Source: Clitoria ternatea
Taxonomy: Eukaryota; Streptophyta; Magnoliopsida; Fabales; Fabaceae
Reading direction: 5' to 3'
DNA: 64,000 nt
Assembly (NCBI GenBank): GCA_037962975.1
Contig: CM075670.1
Span: 147,440,501-147,504,500, forward strand
Shown: positions 45,928-57,243 of the stretch, in pieces
Layout: the number at the start of each line of letters is the position of its first letter
Numbering within the stretch: the stretch's first letter is position 1
The notes under the pieces: generated by a model
The model's database searches: none
What the model was told of the DNA's origin: nothing
What the model saw: only the letters and a program-made list of their open reading frames with translations
Program-made: the position numbers and the translations under genes

Positions 45928-46914
45928 TGATATGTTTTTGGCTCACTTGCACCTTATTTTGATGTTGTTTGACATGGTTGAGCCATGGCACATTTATACA
46001 TTCGATTGCACATATTTTTAATACATTTTAGTAATCGAAACGCGAAGGCATTGTCATGATCCTCATATACCTTGGTATTAAAAATGAATTGAGCTTGTTA
46101 TTATCCTAGTTTTGTTTCATCATGCAATGACATGTTATTGTAGTGTGTCTTAGTGGTGTTTTGGGATTGAGTTATAAATTGACAAAATGTGTGTGCCTAA
46201 TATATGTCATGAAAGGCATGAATATTCCACCACTAATAATATGACTTAGTGAGAAGATAATGAAAAATAAATTATGTGGTTGTATGACACACTTTTGCAT
46301 GATGATGAAACCAATGAGGGATGATTCCATGACAATGTATTTATTATAAATCGATGTATCAGAGATGATATCGATAATGAATAATGATGGATGATGATTG
46401 TTGATCAATTCCTTGAATAAAATGATGATTGTTATTATTGATGATTGTTGAGTGCCATTATGAATGAATGCAAGTGTGATCTTGTGTATATGTGGTTTAA
46501 ATCATATTGATGGATTGTTGTGATACCACACTAATATATGAAACAATGGTAATGATCAAATGAGATGAAAACCCACTAAGAATTATATGGTGATGTTGAT
46601 GAATAAAAGATGAATACGGATGCTAGGCATTCCTTTAATATTAATGAAAGATTGTTGAATGTTGTTGATGTTGTGATGCCATTGTGTATGTTGCAAGTAT
46701 TGACTTGCATGTAATATAAAATGTGTTGAAATGAAATGCCACACCTAAGACTTGAAAACAATGGCTAAAACCAACAATGATAAAATCCACTAAAGATTGT
46801 ATGGTGGTGTCGGTGTTGATGATGATGATTGATGAGTGGCATGATAAGATGTATAGTGTCAGAATGCATTGATTGGTATTTACATCCATGGCATATCATA
46901 GCCACCGGTGTTGG

Positions 46915-47120
46915 AATATTCGGGGATTCCCCCGGCCGGCCCAGTAGGAGGGCGGCTCTGTGCACGAGCATTCTTATTTTCCCCTGTGACTCGGTGTGTA
47001 AGTCAAGAAGCCGCCCATGTATAGCTACGGGGAGCTACATGTGGCCGACCCTATGGGGGTGGCCCTTTGAGGAGCAGGTGTCCCCGATGGTCTTTTGGAT
47101 CACAGCCGCCACGGTATGAA
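46915..47120 (+). other. GC-rich block inside LTR-C
   Basis: About 200 bp with strongly raised GC and many CG dinucleotides (for example CCCCCGGCCGGCCC near 46930) inside otherwise AT-rich LTR. It may be the promoter-proximal or regulatory part of this LTR. Copy B is truncated at the start of this block. Confidence 0.6.
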
Positions 47121-48184
47121 TCATAGTTGGCCCGTAACACCTTATATTGATGATTATGTTGTTTACCACAGTTATGGTGAAAATGACCGGTGTTGCAAAA
47201 TGGGCGATGCGGTTTGGTACCAGTAAAATTTGGTGATTATGTATGCATTATGATATACGTGTACACATTATACTACTGCAGTACGACATGGTATGTGATC
47301 ATGCTTGAACCCATAATTTGGTGTTTATTCCCACAGTTAGATCCGTATTTATTGTTGATAATTCCATTGTGCATATGCATTAGCCTAAGAGAATTTGCAT
47401 ATAGCATGGGGATATGCCAAAAGGTGATGATTTGAGATTGAGATGTGATGATGATGAGATGGGTAAATGAATTACCTAAAAGATAACATGTAAAATATGA
47501 ATACAACAAAATGACCTTGAGTAAGACGTTGTTATAAATAATGCCCTAATGTAATGGAAGGCTTGTTTGTCTATAGTTGATGACAATCATGTTGGCCCAT
47601 TGTGGCATTGAGAAATAATGTGTATATGTGTTGCTTTGCTATGAGTTGAATGATAAATATGGTTTATGTATATTGTTGGGATGAATGAATTATTATGATT
47701 ATTGATGATTTTAGCAAAGCATACATGATGTTGATATACATATGCACATAATCTCAATTGTATTCAGATTCGTCATTTGAAATGTATAACTCACTCTCCC
47801 ATGTTATCCATTTTTAGTATTGATGCAGGAATATCATGGGATGAGGATATTTTTAAAGTAAAGCTTTGGTGAAGCTAAATAGTGGTAATGGAATGCCTTG
47901 GCCGGCAACAATTGTAAATTATTGTATTATGAATGACATGTACACGATAGTGTTAATCATCATTGATGTTAGTGGATGCATTGTAAACAACAATATAAAT
48001 GGATGATATATAGATGTTTGGGGTAAACGACATATACCCATTTGATGAACGAAATGTGTTGGTCATGTAGCCATTTTGGGAATGTATAAGTGTTGATGAT
48101 ATACGATATTAAGATTGAATCGAATATGGTCAATTATGGAATACGAATGATGGTAATATATGTTGCATGACCATATAGATGTAC

Positions 48185-48189
<5 letters not shown>

Positions 48190-48221
<32 letters not shown>
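48190..48221. repeat. TA dinucleotide microsatellite
   Basis: About sixteen uninterrupted TA units near the 3' end of LTR-C. Confidence 0.9.
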
Positions 48222-48222
<1 letters not shown>

Positions 48223-48584
48223 CAGGCAATACATGTTTATGATTTATGCGTAAGATTGGTCGTGGCTTAATAGGCTTGTGTTGTATGCTTGCATGTTTTG
48301 TCGAGCCTTTTCTCATATCTTCATATATGGGACTAGGTGTGTGCCCTGTATACATATTCTTCTTCTGTTGTAAACTCTATTATTTTGTATACAAACATGG
48401 GTAAATTGTTCTACGATCCAGTTATAAATTATTAAATCTCACTTTAGTTTTCTGTGGTTTGGATCTTGATGTAATCGTTAAGGTGTTTTGAAATTATTTC
48501 AAACGCGAAAAATTTACTCGTATTTTTATTAATTATTTATCTTGATTACATCAGGATTCAGGTCTGGAAAATGATGGTGTGACA

Positions 48585-49123
48585 CTTATGCTAACCATTA
48601 CTTTGAGTTTCCAAGTGTTTTCTTTGTAGCTTGGTGGACCACCTTGGTATTGCAAGAAGACTTGGAAGACCGTGTATTAGAGAGCCATTTTTTTGTAACA
48701 GTTTAAGAAATTGTGTTTGAGTGGTATTTTCTTTTCCCATGTATTTTGGGACTTTATTTTAAGTACTTTTCTTAAGTCCTTGTATTTGGACATTAAGGAC
48801 TTTGGACATTGGACTTTGATTTTTACTTAGTTGATTAGGAGTAATTGCGCTTAGGACTTAGTTTATTTTTGTTCACTCGACTAGTTTGAGTTACTTTAGT
48901 GTGAGTGCGCTTTTTGCATGCTAGGTCTGGTTTTAATTTTTGCCCCACCGACTAGTTTTCTTTACTTGCTTTCTAGTTAGTATAAGTGCATTTTTGCATG
49001 CTAGGCTTAGTTTAAATTGTGCACCCTAAACTAGTTTTGTCTACTTGTTTTCTTTATTGTGTTTTCTTATTTTGCTTTTGAGTTATTTTCTTTTTAGCTC
49101 TTAGAACCCTTTGAGTGACCCGA
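48585..49123 (+). other. Third piece of the CRM-like leader
   Basis: Non-coding T-rich text resuming after the LTR-C target duplication: TTGGTGGACCACC, GTATTAGAGAGCC, then repeated blocks of the type gcatgctagg...gtttaattt...ccgactagtttt (about 48890-49040). It ends at 49123 where a reversed Athila LTR fragment begins. It fits the long untranslated leader of the CRM-like element by position and orientation. Confidence 0.45.
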
Positions 49124-49759
49124 TGATAGCGTACCGCAAGTGCACAGATATCGAAGTAATAAAAAGATATCGTTCCCACAAGGATTGTGCCCGAGTACTA
49201 GTTATAACGGTGGTTCAATTATCTAGTGTAACTGATTAAAATGAATTTCCAAAATGATTGTGAACAGTAAATCAGAGAACAGAAAATTCAACATCTTTTG
49301 TAAAAGAAAATCAGAGCAAGTTTAGGAAATTAAACCAAAGGTAAATCTTGGGGTGTTGAGGGTTCATATGCTAGTATCAAAATTAAAGGTTATTCGCCTA
49401 TCCAATTATACGATTTCGTTCCTAAGGGGGATTCCCCTAAGTTAATTAATATCTTTCTCTCAAAAGCCTATTAACGTGCCTAATTCCCAAAGAACCACGT
49501 TCAATTTGTTAATTAGGCCCTTTACGTTCTATGGAAATCCGATTAATCCCTCGAACAATTTTGCTTACCGTCATAAATCAAAATCATAGGTTCAATTTAG
49601 GTATTTTCGAATTACATAACAATCTCTCGATTACCCATATAATTTGTGATCATCTACGCTTATCTCTAAGTCTTGCAGAAGCATTAGGCACACATAAATT
49701 GAATAAAGATTTAAATCATATAAATTGGAATACGAAAAATAATTAATTGTAACATATAG
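49124..49759 (-). repeat. Athila LTR fragment, reverse orientation
   Basis: It is collinear with the complement of 16367-17002, starting TGATAGCGTACCGCAAG (the LTR 3' end) and running to AATTGTAACATA. Length 636 bp agrees with the homologous part. The rest of the LTR is missing: the copia-type LTR begins at 49760. Scattered differences show it is a different copy from the LTR at 15472-17002. Confidence 0.85.
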
Positions 49760-50540
49760 TGTTAGCCAAGGCCTCAATACTCAAGAGGGGGGTGAATTAA
49801 GTATTTCAAAATTTTATGCGGAATCCCATTGAAAATAGTTCTTAGTACACAAATGATGCAATGTAAAAGAGATAATAATTATAAAGCACATATCATACTT
49901 CAAAACACTTGAGGTGCAAAGACAATATTAAGCTTTAAGTATGATAATCAAGGCAAGTTATTGGTTTAAGCAATTCATTAAACAGTTGGTGTGCACAAAT
50001 TAATTTTAACTAAAACATAATATTTCCAATTAATGTTTTTAGCTTACTCAATTAATCAAACAGTTTATGTGCACAATAAAAGGAGTTTAAGGAAGAGAGA
50101 ATTGCAAACCGATATAACGAGTTCCACCACCTTGGTGTACGTCTCACCTTCAAGCAACCCACTTGAAGGATTCCATTATTGAGAATTTGAGATTACAAGC
50201 TTTGAGAAATTGTAGCTTCTTAGTATCCCACACTCAAGAACTCAATCCTTACAAGCAAAGGGCAACCCACCCAATCTCACAATCTCTCAATAACCAAGGT
50301 TGAAACCCAACCTAAAAACTCTCAAAATTTTGGTGATAGTGTTTACAAGAATAACTCTCAATAGAGTAGATACACAAATTTAAGCTCTCACAAAATAATA
50401 ACTCTCACAGAAAGGATATGCAAATTAAAGAACTAAGGTTTCAAAAAAAGAAACTATGCAAAGAGAGGACTCAAAGAGCAGAAGGAATAACTTGAATTAA
50501 TTGTTTCTATTGGTTACCTCCAATGCTTCATTTCTCTTAT

Positions 50541-50550
50541 ATTTATAGGA
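50541..50550 (-). promoter_or_regulatory. TATA box of the gag-only copia LTR
   Basis: Minus strand TCCTATAAAT, also present in the other LTR at about 55785-55796. The nearest palindrome is about 174 bp upstream in both LTRs. Confidence 0.65.
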
Positions 50551-50723
50551 ATCAGAAAGCTTGGAGTCGTTACCACTTGATTTTTATTTAATTTCTTTCG
50601 GCGTAGTGGAGCTTGACACTTTGATTAAAATCCGTAATATTGTCTTCACTTTCTTAAAACCTGTACTGTTGTCTTCGCTTTCTTAAAACCCGTAGTGTTG
50701 TTTCCACTAATTGATTAATAATT

Positions 50724-51159
50724 AGAATCGATTCATTAAATGCAATTTTGAGTTGTCCTGATGCATGAATAGATTCATCAACTCCAAGAATTGATTCATT
50801 CAAACCCATGAATAGATTCATCCATTCCATGAATTGATTCATTGCATTGTACCTTTAAATAATTCAAACTCATGAATAGATTCAGGAACTTCAAAATGCG
50901 TAACAACTTATTTAATTAGAGGATGAATTGATTTAGGGGCTGTAACATCATGTGTGAATCGATTCATATGATGATTGAATCGATTCAAGGCCTGTAGCAC
51001 ACTATGAATCAATTCCTAGCCATCATGAATCGATTACTGGGCTTAAAATCATGCATGAATCGATTGCTATACTGGGGGAATCGATTCCCAGCCTTCGAAA
51101 TTAAGTTCCTGGGCCAAAATAACGTATGAATCAATTCATGTATATGTTGAATCGATTCA
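50724..51159 (-). repeat. Paired TGAATCGATTCA array, left copia LTR
   Basis: Copies start (plus coordinates) at 50724, 50766, 50787, 50809, 50830, 50873, 50924, 50955, 50976, 51005, 51026, 51056, 51077, 51127 and 51148. Most adjacent pairs are 21-22 bp apart; the remaining steps are about 30, 42-43 or 50-51 bp. Some cores are TGAATAGATTCA or TGAATTGATTCA. Confidence 0.9.
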
Positions 51160-51445
51160 TATAGCTGATTGGTGCTTTTTCATGCTTTGTTGAACCCTTT
51201 TTGAGATGTAATTGCTTATGTCTTGATTCCTTTGATCCTTTGGCACTTGGACGAGCTTTTTTCACTTGTTTTAATCCTTTGTAAATGTTTTGACTCAAAT
51301 CCTTGGTGTTCATCAAATTTCATAGCATCAAGCATAATCACTTCTAATTGCTCATAAATTGCTTTGCATTTCATCCTTGTTCTTTGATCGTGTCATCTTT
51401 TTGTCAACCATATTTTCCCTTTGTTGTTAATTAATTCATCAAACA

Positions 51446-53041
51446 GTTATAGCTCACAGTTTTGACAAACAAAAAAACTCCCCCTTACTGATGCATTTAG
51501 ATACCAATTACTATTATTCTAGCTTTATCTAGCCTTTTTGATCTTTAGAGTTATTCTCCCCCTTAATCATGCCGTGGATACCAATTGTGGACTTGATTGA
51601 TGTTGTACCATTTTGTTGCATACCACATGTTAATATCTAGAGTAAATAATCAAGCACATAATTCATTCATCAAGTAAGCATATAATTCATTCATCAAGTT
51701 AGCACATAATTTATTCATCAAGTAAGCACATAATTCTCTCCCCCATTGGCATTATCAAAAACAAAAATAAGCATAGAAAAGTAGAATGCAAAGTAAAGAT
51801 AAGTGCCATAAACCAATAACAGTGAAAATCCTAACCACGGAAAGGAAAATCAATGATAATCCCATTCTATATGCATTTTCCCCCTTATTTGTGTAATAGA
51901 TGCCAATTGATAACACTTGTTGTGTGATTATAGGTTCAGTCAATATTTTAGGTTCATCATAGATACCGACTGTTATATAAATATATCAATGGAGTTATTT
52001 ATTAGTTGATACCAATTGTAACATATACCAATTGTTCAAGTCTAATACCATTTATTAACTACTATGATACCAATTGTTAATGGAGTTGTGAACTAGTCGA
52101 TATCAATTATTCAAGTCTAATGCCAATCGTTAAATAAAAAGATATCATAGATGTAATGTATGGATGCCTATTTAATAAAAAGTACAAGTACTACTTGCTA
52201 TACCAACTGATACCAATGGTGAAATCATATTATCAAATTTCTTATTAACATATATCTTCTCCCCTTTTTGCATCATCAAACACACAACACAGATAAGTAT
52301 TATATCATAAGACATAGTGTCAATCAAGATAGATACCAATTGCTCAAACATAGTGTATTAACAAAGAATAGAAATTCAATCATTAAGTCATGCAATGTCA
52401 CTTTAACATATCATCAAGTGCTATTTTCTCCCCTTAATTTATGCCTATGATGTTACTTGTTATGAAGTTAAAAGTCTAGGCAATTACTTGTTATAACATA
52501 CATAGAGCATACATACTTTCTCTTAGGCATTATCAAAAATAACATATGATCGCATAAATTTTTTTTGCCTAAGATAGATAGCTTGTAGAACATAGAAACA
52601 CGTCATAGAAGCATAATATAGCCCTATCATAAAGTAGCAGTAAGTGTGTAAAATTTGTTATAATCAACTTGTCATAACATATTCTTGATATGAAGTTTAA
52701 TGCCACTTGTTATGAAAAGATACTTGCTTGTTAGGATAATTATATGACATACCACTTGTTAAAACAAATTATGCATAAATTATCAATGCATAGATACCAC
52801 TTGTAAAAGCAAATCATGTATAAATTATTAGAGTATAGTGGTAGCAAAAACAAGTATAAACAGTATTATTCCTTCCCTATTTTTTGCTAAATAATAATCT
52901 TTCCCCCTTACTAATGCGATTGATACCATTTTGTTAAAAGAATTCACTTGCCATTTTGATACCAATTGTTAAAAGAAGATGCTTTTCATTTACATATCAC
53001 TAGTAAAAAAATACCTCTTGTTCAATAATTGATACATCATT
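51446..53041 (-). repeat. Repeat-filled spacer with reiterated primer-site-like and purine-tract-like modules
   Basis: No gene is supported. About eighteen degenerate copies of GATACCAATTGTTA occur between 51500 and 52970 (clear ones at 51500, 51577, 52008, 52067, 52332, 52958). On the minus strand this reads TAACAATTGGTATC, the same sequence that forms the LTR end plus primer site at 55016-55029. Interleaved are about seven C-runs (near 51478, 51557, 51740, 51880, 52260, 52430, 52905) that on the minus strand are purine tracts like AAGGGGGAG. The 3'-most of these is close to the 3' LTR and is the likely real polypurine tract. Confidence 0.7.
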
Positions 53042-53230
53042 AAGAATTCATATTTCATCAAGAATTCATGCATCATCAAGAATTCATACATTATTAGGAA
53101 TTCATATATCATCAAGAATTCATATTTCATCAAGAATTCATGCATCATCAAGAATTTATGCATTATCAAGAATTTATAAATCTTCAATAATTCAAACATT
53201 ATCAAGAATTCATACATCATTAAGAATAAT
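53042..53230. repeat. 18-bp minisatellite, about 10.5 units
   Basis: Units built on AAGAATTCATGCATCATC start at 53042, 53060, 53078, 53096, 53114, 53132, 53150, 53168, 53186, 53204 and 53222 with no change in period. EcoRI-like GAATTC is present in most units. The minus-strand ORF over it (a six-residue repeat, YEFLMM-like) is a by-product of the repeat. Confidence 0.95.
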
Positions 53231-53599
53231 CATTAAGATTTAATACGAATTACGGGAATAAATTCTTAAGCAGAATTAGGGATTTGTATAGTTCTTATAT
53301 TGTTCTTTGCCAAGGTATTTTGCTAATTGCTTAGGTGTTTCAACATAATTAAGCATACAATCATATAGCAAACACTATATTTGATCTACTAGAGTAAGGA
53401 TCTGATCATACCTTAGAATTTTATAGTTCCTACATCCTTCTCTTGTTCTTTGGAGTGAAGATTATGAATCTTGATTCTTTGGTCATTCGTCAATGAGAAA
53501 TTATCGATTTAAAGTGTGCCTACAAAATTCAAACTTTAAGGTACCCTTTGAAAGTTAGGTCCTTTCTTGTTAGTTTAGGATTTCAAAATTGCTTTTGGA

Positions 53600-54969
53600 A
53601 TCCATACCTTTCTTGTGCACTTTTGACGGGATTTCTTTATAAAGCAATTAGGTGATATATGACCATGCATTCCATAATAAAAACATGTTGCATCTAAAGA
53701 ATAAGGCATTTTAGAATTGTAATGGTTCCTATTTGTTTAATGTTCCTTCTTTTGAAACAATTTGAGAGAGTATGATTTCTTTTCCCATGGTTTTTACATA
53801 AGAGGAGTTTAGGTTTTTCCTTAAAGGGTGCAAAGGAATTATTGTATTTAGATTCTCCATATCTTATTCCTATTCTATCAATGGTACACTTTTGATTTCC
53901 AAGAGGTGTGTCAAAACCATTTGTAAGCTTCCTAAGTGTTTCTTTTAGATCTTTATACTCTTTTTCAAGGAGCATACATTTATCAAGTAACATACATTTC
54001 TTATCTCCATTATAAGTCCTAAGATTTGTATTTGAGGTGATTAACTCTTCATTTTGAATTCTAAGTTTCTCTTTTTCTATGCTAATTTTATGCAACTCAT
54101 TTTCAAGTTTTAAATGACTTGTTTTGAACATGCATACCTCTTTGATAATAAAAGAAATTTTTCATGCAATTCATCAAAAGCTTCTAACAACTTATCTTTA
54201 TCAATTTCCCTTTCATCATCACTAGATTAATTTAGAGAACTTACCTCATCATCTTTAGAGTGCTTTGTCATAAGGCAGAGGTTGGCAACTTTTTCTTCAG
54301 ACTCTTCTTCATTGACTTCTTTCAAGTTTTTGATCACTTGTTCATGCTCTTGAAGTTTACTAAATAGAGTGTCAAGAGTCCTGGTGTAGAGATCCACTGT
54401 TTGCATTAATACGGTCACCATTTATTGCCATTCCCTATTCAAACTTTTAACACCTTTTGAATTAATTCTTTGTTGCTGAAAGTTTTACCCAAGGTGAGTA
54501 AGTGATTTACAATAATAGTAAACCATTTTTGCATATCTATAACATTTTCTTCCGATCTCATTTTGAAACTTTCATATTGACTAGAAAGTGTACAAATGTT
54601 TACATCTTTAGCACCATGAATTATTTCAAGAGTTTCCCACATTTCTTTAGCATTGTTACAAGTAATAACTCTAGAAAATTCATTAGAATCTAATGCTAAA
54701 GTGATAAGAATTTTTGCTTTAAGATTAAATTATACCTTTCTTTCTTCCTCTTTAGTCCATAGGTTCATAGTCTTCACATACTCTACATTATTAACAACAT
54801 ATTTTTGAATAAAAGGGCCAATTTGAATAGCATTCCATACCTTAAGATCATAGGATTGGATAAAGATTTTCATCTTTTCTTTCCAAATAGCATATCATTT
54901 ACCATTGAAGATTGGAGGTCTATGTATTGTACCGCTTTCCATAAATACGTCATATGAGGTAAAGGCCAT
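53600..54969 (-). pseudogene. Copia-type gag of the gag-only element
   Basis: The start codon at 54969-54967 gives MAFTSYDVFMESGTIHRPPI then FNGK and a stop, then YAIWKEKMKIFIQSYD. The middle has ALDSNEFSRVITCNNAKEMW and ETLEIIHGAKDVNICTLSSQ, the usual UBN2/copia gag core. After more stops comes a coiled-coil-like stretch (LKLENELHKISIEKEKLRIQ). Near 53660 there is a zinc-knuckle remnant CFYYGMHGHISPNC whose second Cys is Tyr. Gag would package the RNA; here several stops and frame changes exclude function. Text resembles SIRE/Maximus-type gag, but that lineage call is tentative. Confidence 0.75.
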
Positions 54970-55010
54970 CTTGATCTCTTGCAGCTGTTAAGCCTTTTGG
55001 CAAGAGTTAA

Positions 55011-55022
55011 GCTCTGATACCA
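55011..55022 (-). promoter_or_regulatory. Primer-binding site of the gag-only copia element
   Basis: The minus strand reads TGGTATCAGAGC, an exact 12-base complement of the initiator tRNA-Met 3' end, two bases inside the 5' LTR end at 55025. Confidence 0.95.
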
Positions 55023-55024
55023 AT

Positions 55025-56691
55025 TGTTAGCCAAGGCCTTGATACTCAAGGGGGGCTGAATTGAGTATTTCAAACTTTTACGTGGAATCCCTTTAAAAAT
55101 AATTCTTAGTACACAAATGATGCAATGTAAAAGAGGTAATAATTATAAAGCACATATCATACTTCAAAACACTTGAGGTGCAAAGATAATATTCAGCTTT
55201 AAGTATGATAATCAAGACAAGTTATTGGTTTAAGCAATTCATCAAACAGTTGGTGTGCACAGATTAATTTTAACTAAAACATAATATTTCCAATTAATGT
55301 TTTTAGCTTAGTCAATTAATCAAATAATTTATATGCACAAATAAAAGGAGTTTAAGGAAGAGAGAATTGCAAACCGATATAACGAGTTCCTTGCCTTCAA
55401 GCAACCCACTTAAAGGATTCCACTATTGAGAATTTAAGATTACAAGGTTTGAGCAATTGTAGCTTGTTAGTGTCCCACACTCAAGAACTCAATCCTCACA
55501 AGAAAAGGCAACCAACCCAATCTCACAATCTCTCAATAACCAAGGTTGAAACCCAACCTAAAAACTCTCAAAATTTTGGTGATAGTGTTTACAAGAATAA
55601 CTCTCAATAGAGTAGATACACAAATGTAAGCTCTCACAAAATAATAACTCTCACAGAGAGGATATGCAAATTAAATAACTAAGATTTCAAAAAAAGAAAC
55701 TATGCAAAGAGAGGACTCAGAGAGCAGAAGGAATAACTTGAATTAATTGCTTCTATTGGTTACCTCCAATGCTTCATTTCTCTTCTATTTATAGGCATCA
55801 GAAAGCTTGGAGTCTTTGCCACTTGATTTTTATTTAATTTCTTTCGGTGTAGTGGAGCTTGACACTTTGATTAAAATCCGTAATGTTGTCTTCACTTTCT
55901 TGAAACCTGTAATGCTGTCTTCGCTTTCTTAAAACCCGTAGTGTTGTTTCCACTAATTGATTAATAATTAGAATCGATTCATTCAATGAAATTTTAAGTT
56001 GTCCTGATGTGTGAATAGATTCATCAACTCCATGAATTGATTCATTCAAACCCATCTATAGATTCATCAATTCCATGAATTGACTTATTACATTGTACCT
56101 TCAAATAATCAAATGCATGAATAGATTCAGGATCTTCAAAATGTATAACAACTTATTTAATTAGAGGATGATTCGATTCAGGGGCTGTAACATCACGTGT
56201 GAATCGATTCATATGATTATTGAATCGATTCAAGGCTTGTAGCACACGTATGAATCAATTCCTGGCCATCACGAATCGATTCCTGGGCTTAAAATCTTGC
56301 ATGAACCGATTCCTATACTGGGGGAATCAATTCCCAGCCTGTAAAATTAAGTTCCTGGGCCAAAATGACATATGAATCAATTCATGTATATGTTGAATCG
56401 ACTCACATAGCTGATTGGTGCTTTTTCACGCTTTGTTGAACCCTTTTTGAGATGTAATTGCTTATGTCTTGATTCCTTTGATCCTTTGGCACTTAGACGA
56501 ACATTTTTCACTTGTTTTAATCCTTTGTAAATGTTTTGACTCAAATCCTTGGTGTTCATCAAATTTCATAGCATCAAGCATAATCACTTCTAATTGCTCA
56601 TAAATTGCTTTGCATTTTATCCATGTTCTTTGATCATGTCATCTTTTTGTCAACCACATTTTCCCTTTGTTGTTCATCAATTCATCAAACA
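55025..56691 (-). repeat. 5' LTR of the gag-only copia element
   Basis: On the minus strand it starts TGTTTGATG at 56691 and ends GGCTAACA at 55025, 1667 bp. Its palindrome array (55970-56405) has pairs at 56200/56221, 56251/56272, 56302/56323 and 56373/56394, all 21 bp apart, plus a run at 56012, 56033, 56055 and 56076. Confidence 0.9.
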
Positions 56692-57243
56692 CATTCATTC
56701 CTTGATCATGTGTATCCTTCATGTTTGTGTTTGTGCATTGTCTTTGTTAACATTCTTGTCATTATCAAAACCTTATCCAATTACATTCTCCCCTTTTTTG
56801 ATGATGACAGCTAATGTTACATATGCATTGCTAATATATTCTTCATATTTGAGTCTATGTTTGTCACAATCTCGCAACGAACATAAAAATATGCTTTATA
56901 ATTAGAACACATACAAAATAATCACCATTTCCACATACAACATGTTCAAACAATAAAGCACATCCAAAAAACATGTTCTTTAATTAAAATCTTGAGAAAA
57001 GCAATTAATATACACAAAACAAAATTAAATTGATACTAGCTTTCTAAAACGATGCAACCTTTGCAACATATATCGTAAAAAATGCAACCTTGGCACAATA
57101 TCTCATTAAAAATGCAACCTTTGCATCATATCTAATAAAAGATTCAACATTTACAATTCTTTTCGTAAAAGATTTTTTTTTCACATGTTTTTTAAACAAA
57201 TATTTACCCAAAACACGAATTTGCAACTAAGCTCTAATACCAC
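56692..57243 (-). other. Internal fragment of a second minus-strand element
   Basis: It lies between the copia LTR at 56691 and a primer site at 57231-57242 that belongs to the LTR at 57244-58518, so it is probably the start of that element's internal region. A purine-tract-like sequence (minus strand of TTCTCCCCTTTTTTG) occurs near 56790. A short threefold repeat (aaaaatgcaacctttgca, about 57050-57150) explains the small minus-strand ORF. No protein family is recognised. Confidence 0.45.
57231..57242 (-). promoter_or_regulatory. Primer-binding site of the element with LTR 57244-58518
   Basis: The minus strand reads TGGTATTAGAGC, 11 of 12 bases of the tRNA-iMet complement, one base from the LTR end. 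Confidence 0.8.

Larger units (their letters stand above)
43372..48584 (+). mobile_element. LTR-C: 5.2-kb solo LTR of a Tekay-like family
   Basis: It starts TGTAACATCCC and ends GGTGTGACA, the usual Tekay/Del LTR ends, with target copies CTTGT (43367-43371) and CTTAT (48585-48589) that differ by one transition. No gag or pol is inside. Its start and middle match the reversed truncated copies at 3741-5614 and 22617-24474. Internal landmarks are an array of ten TGAATCGATTCA-type palindromes (45627-45927), a GC-rich block (about 46915-47120) and a TA microsatellite (about 48190-48221). At 5.2 kb it is much longer than the other LTRs here. Confidence 0.85.
49760..51445 (-). repeat. 3' LTR of the gag-only copia element
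   Basis: On the minus strand it starts TGTTTGATG at 51445 and ends GGCTAACA at 49760. A TATA box lies at 50541-50550 (TCCTATAAAT). The palindrome array is at 50724-51159. It aligns almost base for base with 55025-56691; mismatches are a few percent, plus small indels. Confidence 0.9.
49760..56691 (-). mobile_element. Gag-only copia-type retrotransposon (TR-GAG-like)
   Basis: Two direct LTRs, 49760-51445 (3' LTR) and 55025-56691 (5' LTR), bracket 3.6 kb on the minus strand. The primer site is perfect (55011-55022). The only coding relic is a gag ending in a zinc knuckle; I find no protease, integrase, RT or RNase H, and the space to the 3' LTR is filled with repeats. This matches what has been called TR-GAG elements, non-autonomous and dependent on other copies. 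Flanks do not match (TATAG at the left, CATTC at the right), so no target duplication is visible and the ends may have been rearranged. Confidence 0.82.

Noticed and set aside
45719..46021. 100-residue plus-strand ORF in LTR-C.
   Set aside because: It reads through the palindrome array (repeating ESIH-like residues); a similar shadow ORF occurs over the copia array on the other strand.
52990..53220. 76-residue minus-strand ORF with a six-residue repeat.
   Set aside because: It is the translation of the 18-bp minisatellite; no stop-free selection is needed for an 18-bp period.
57044..57226. 60-residue minus-strand ORF with repeated AKVAF-like text.
   Set aside because: It is a by-product of a short threefold DNA repeat.
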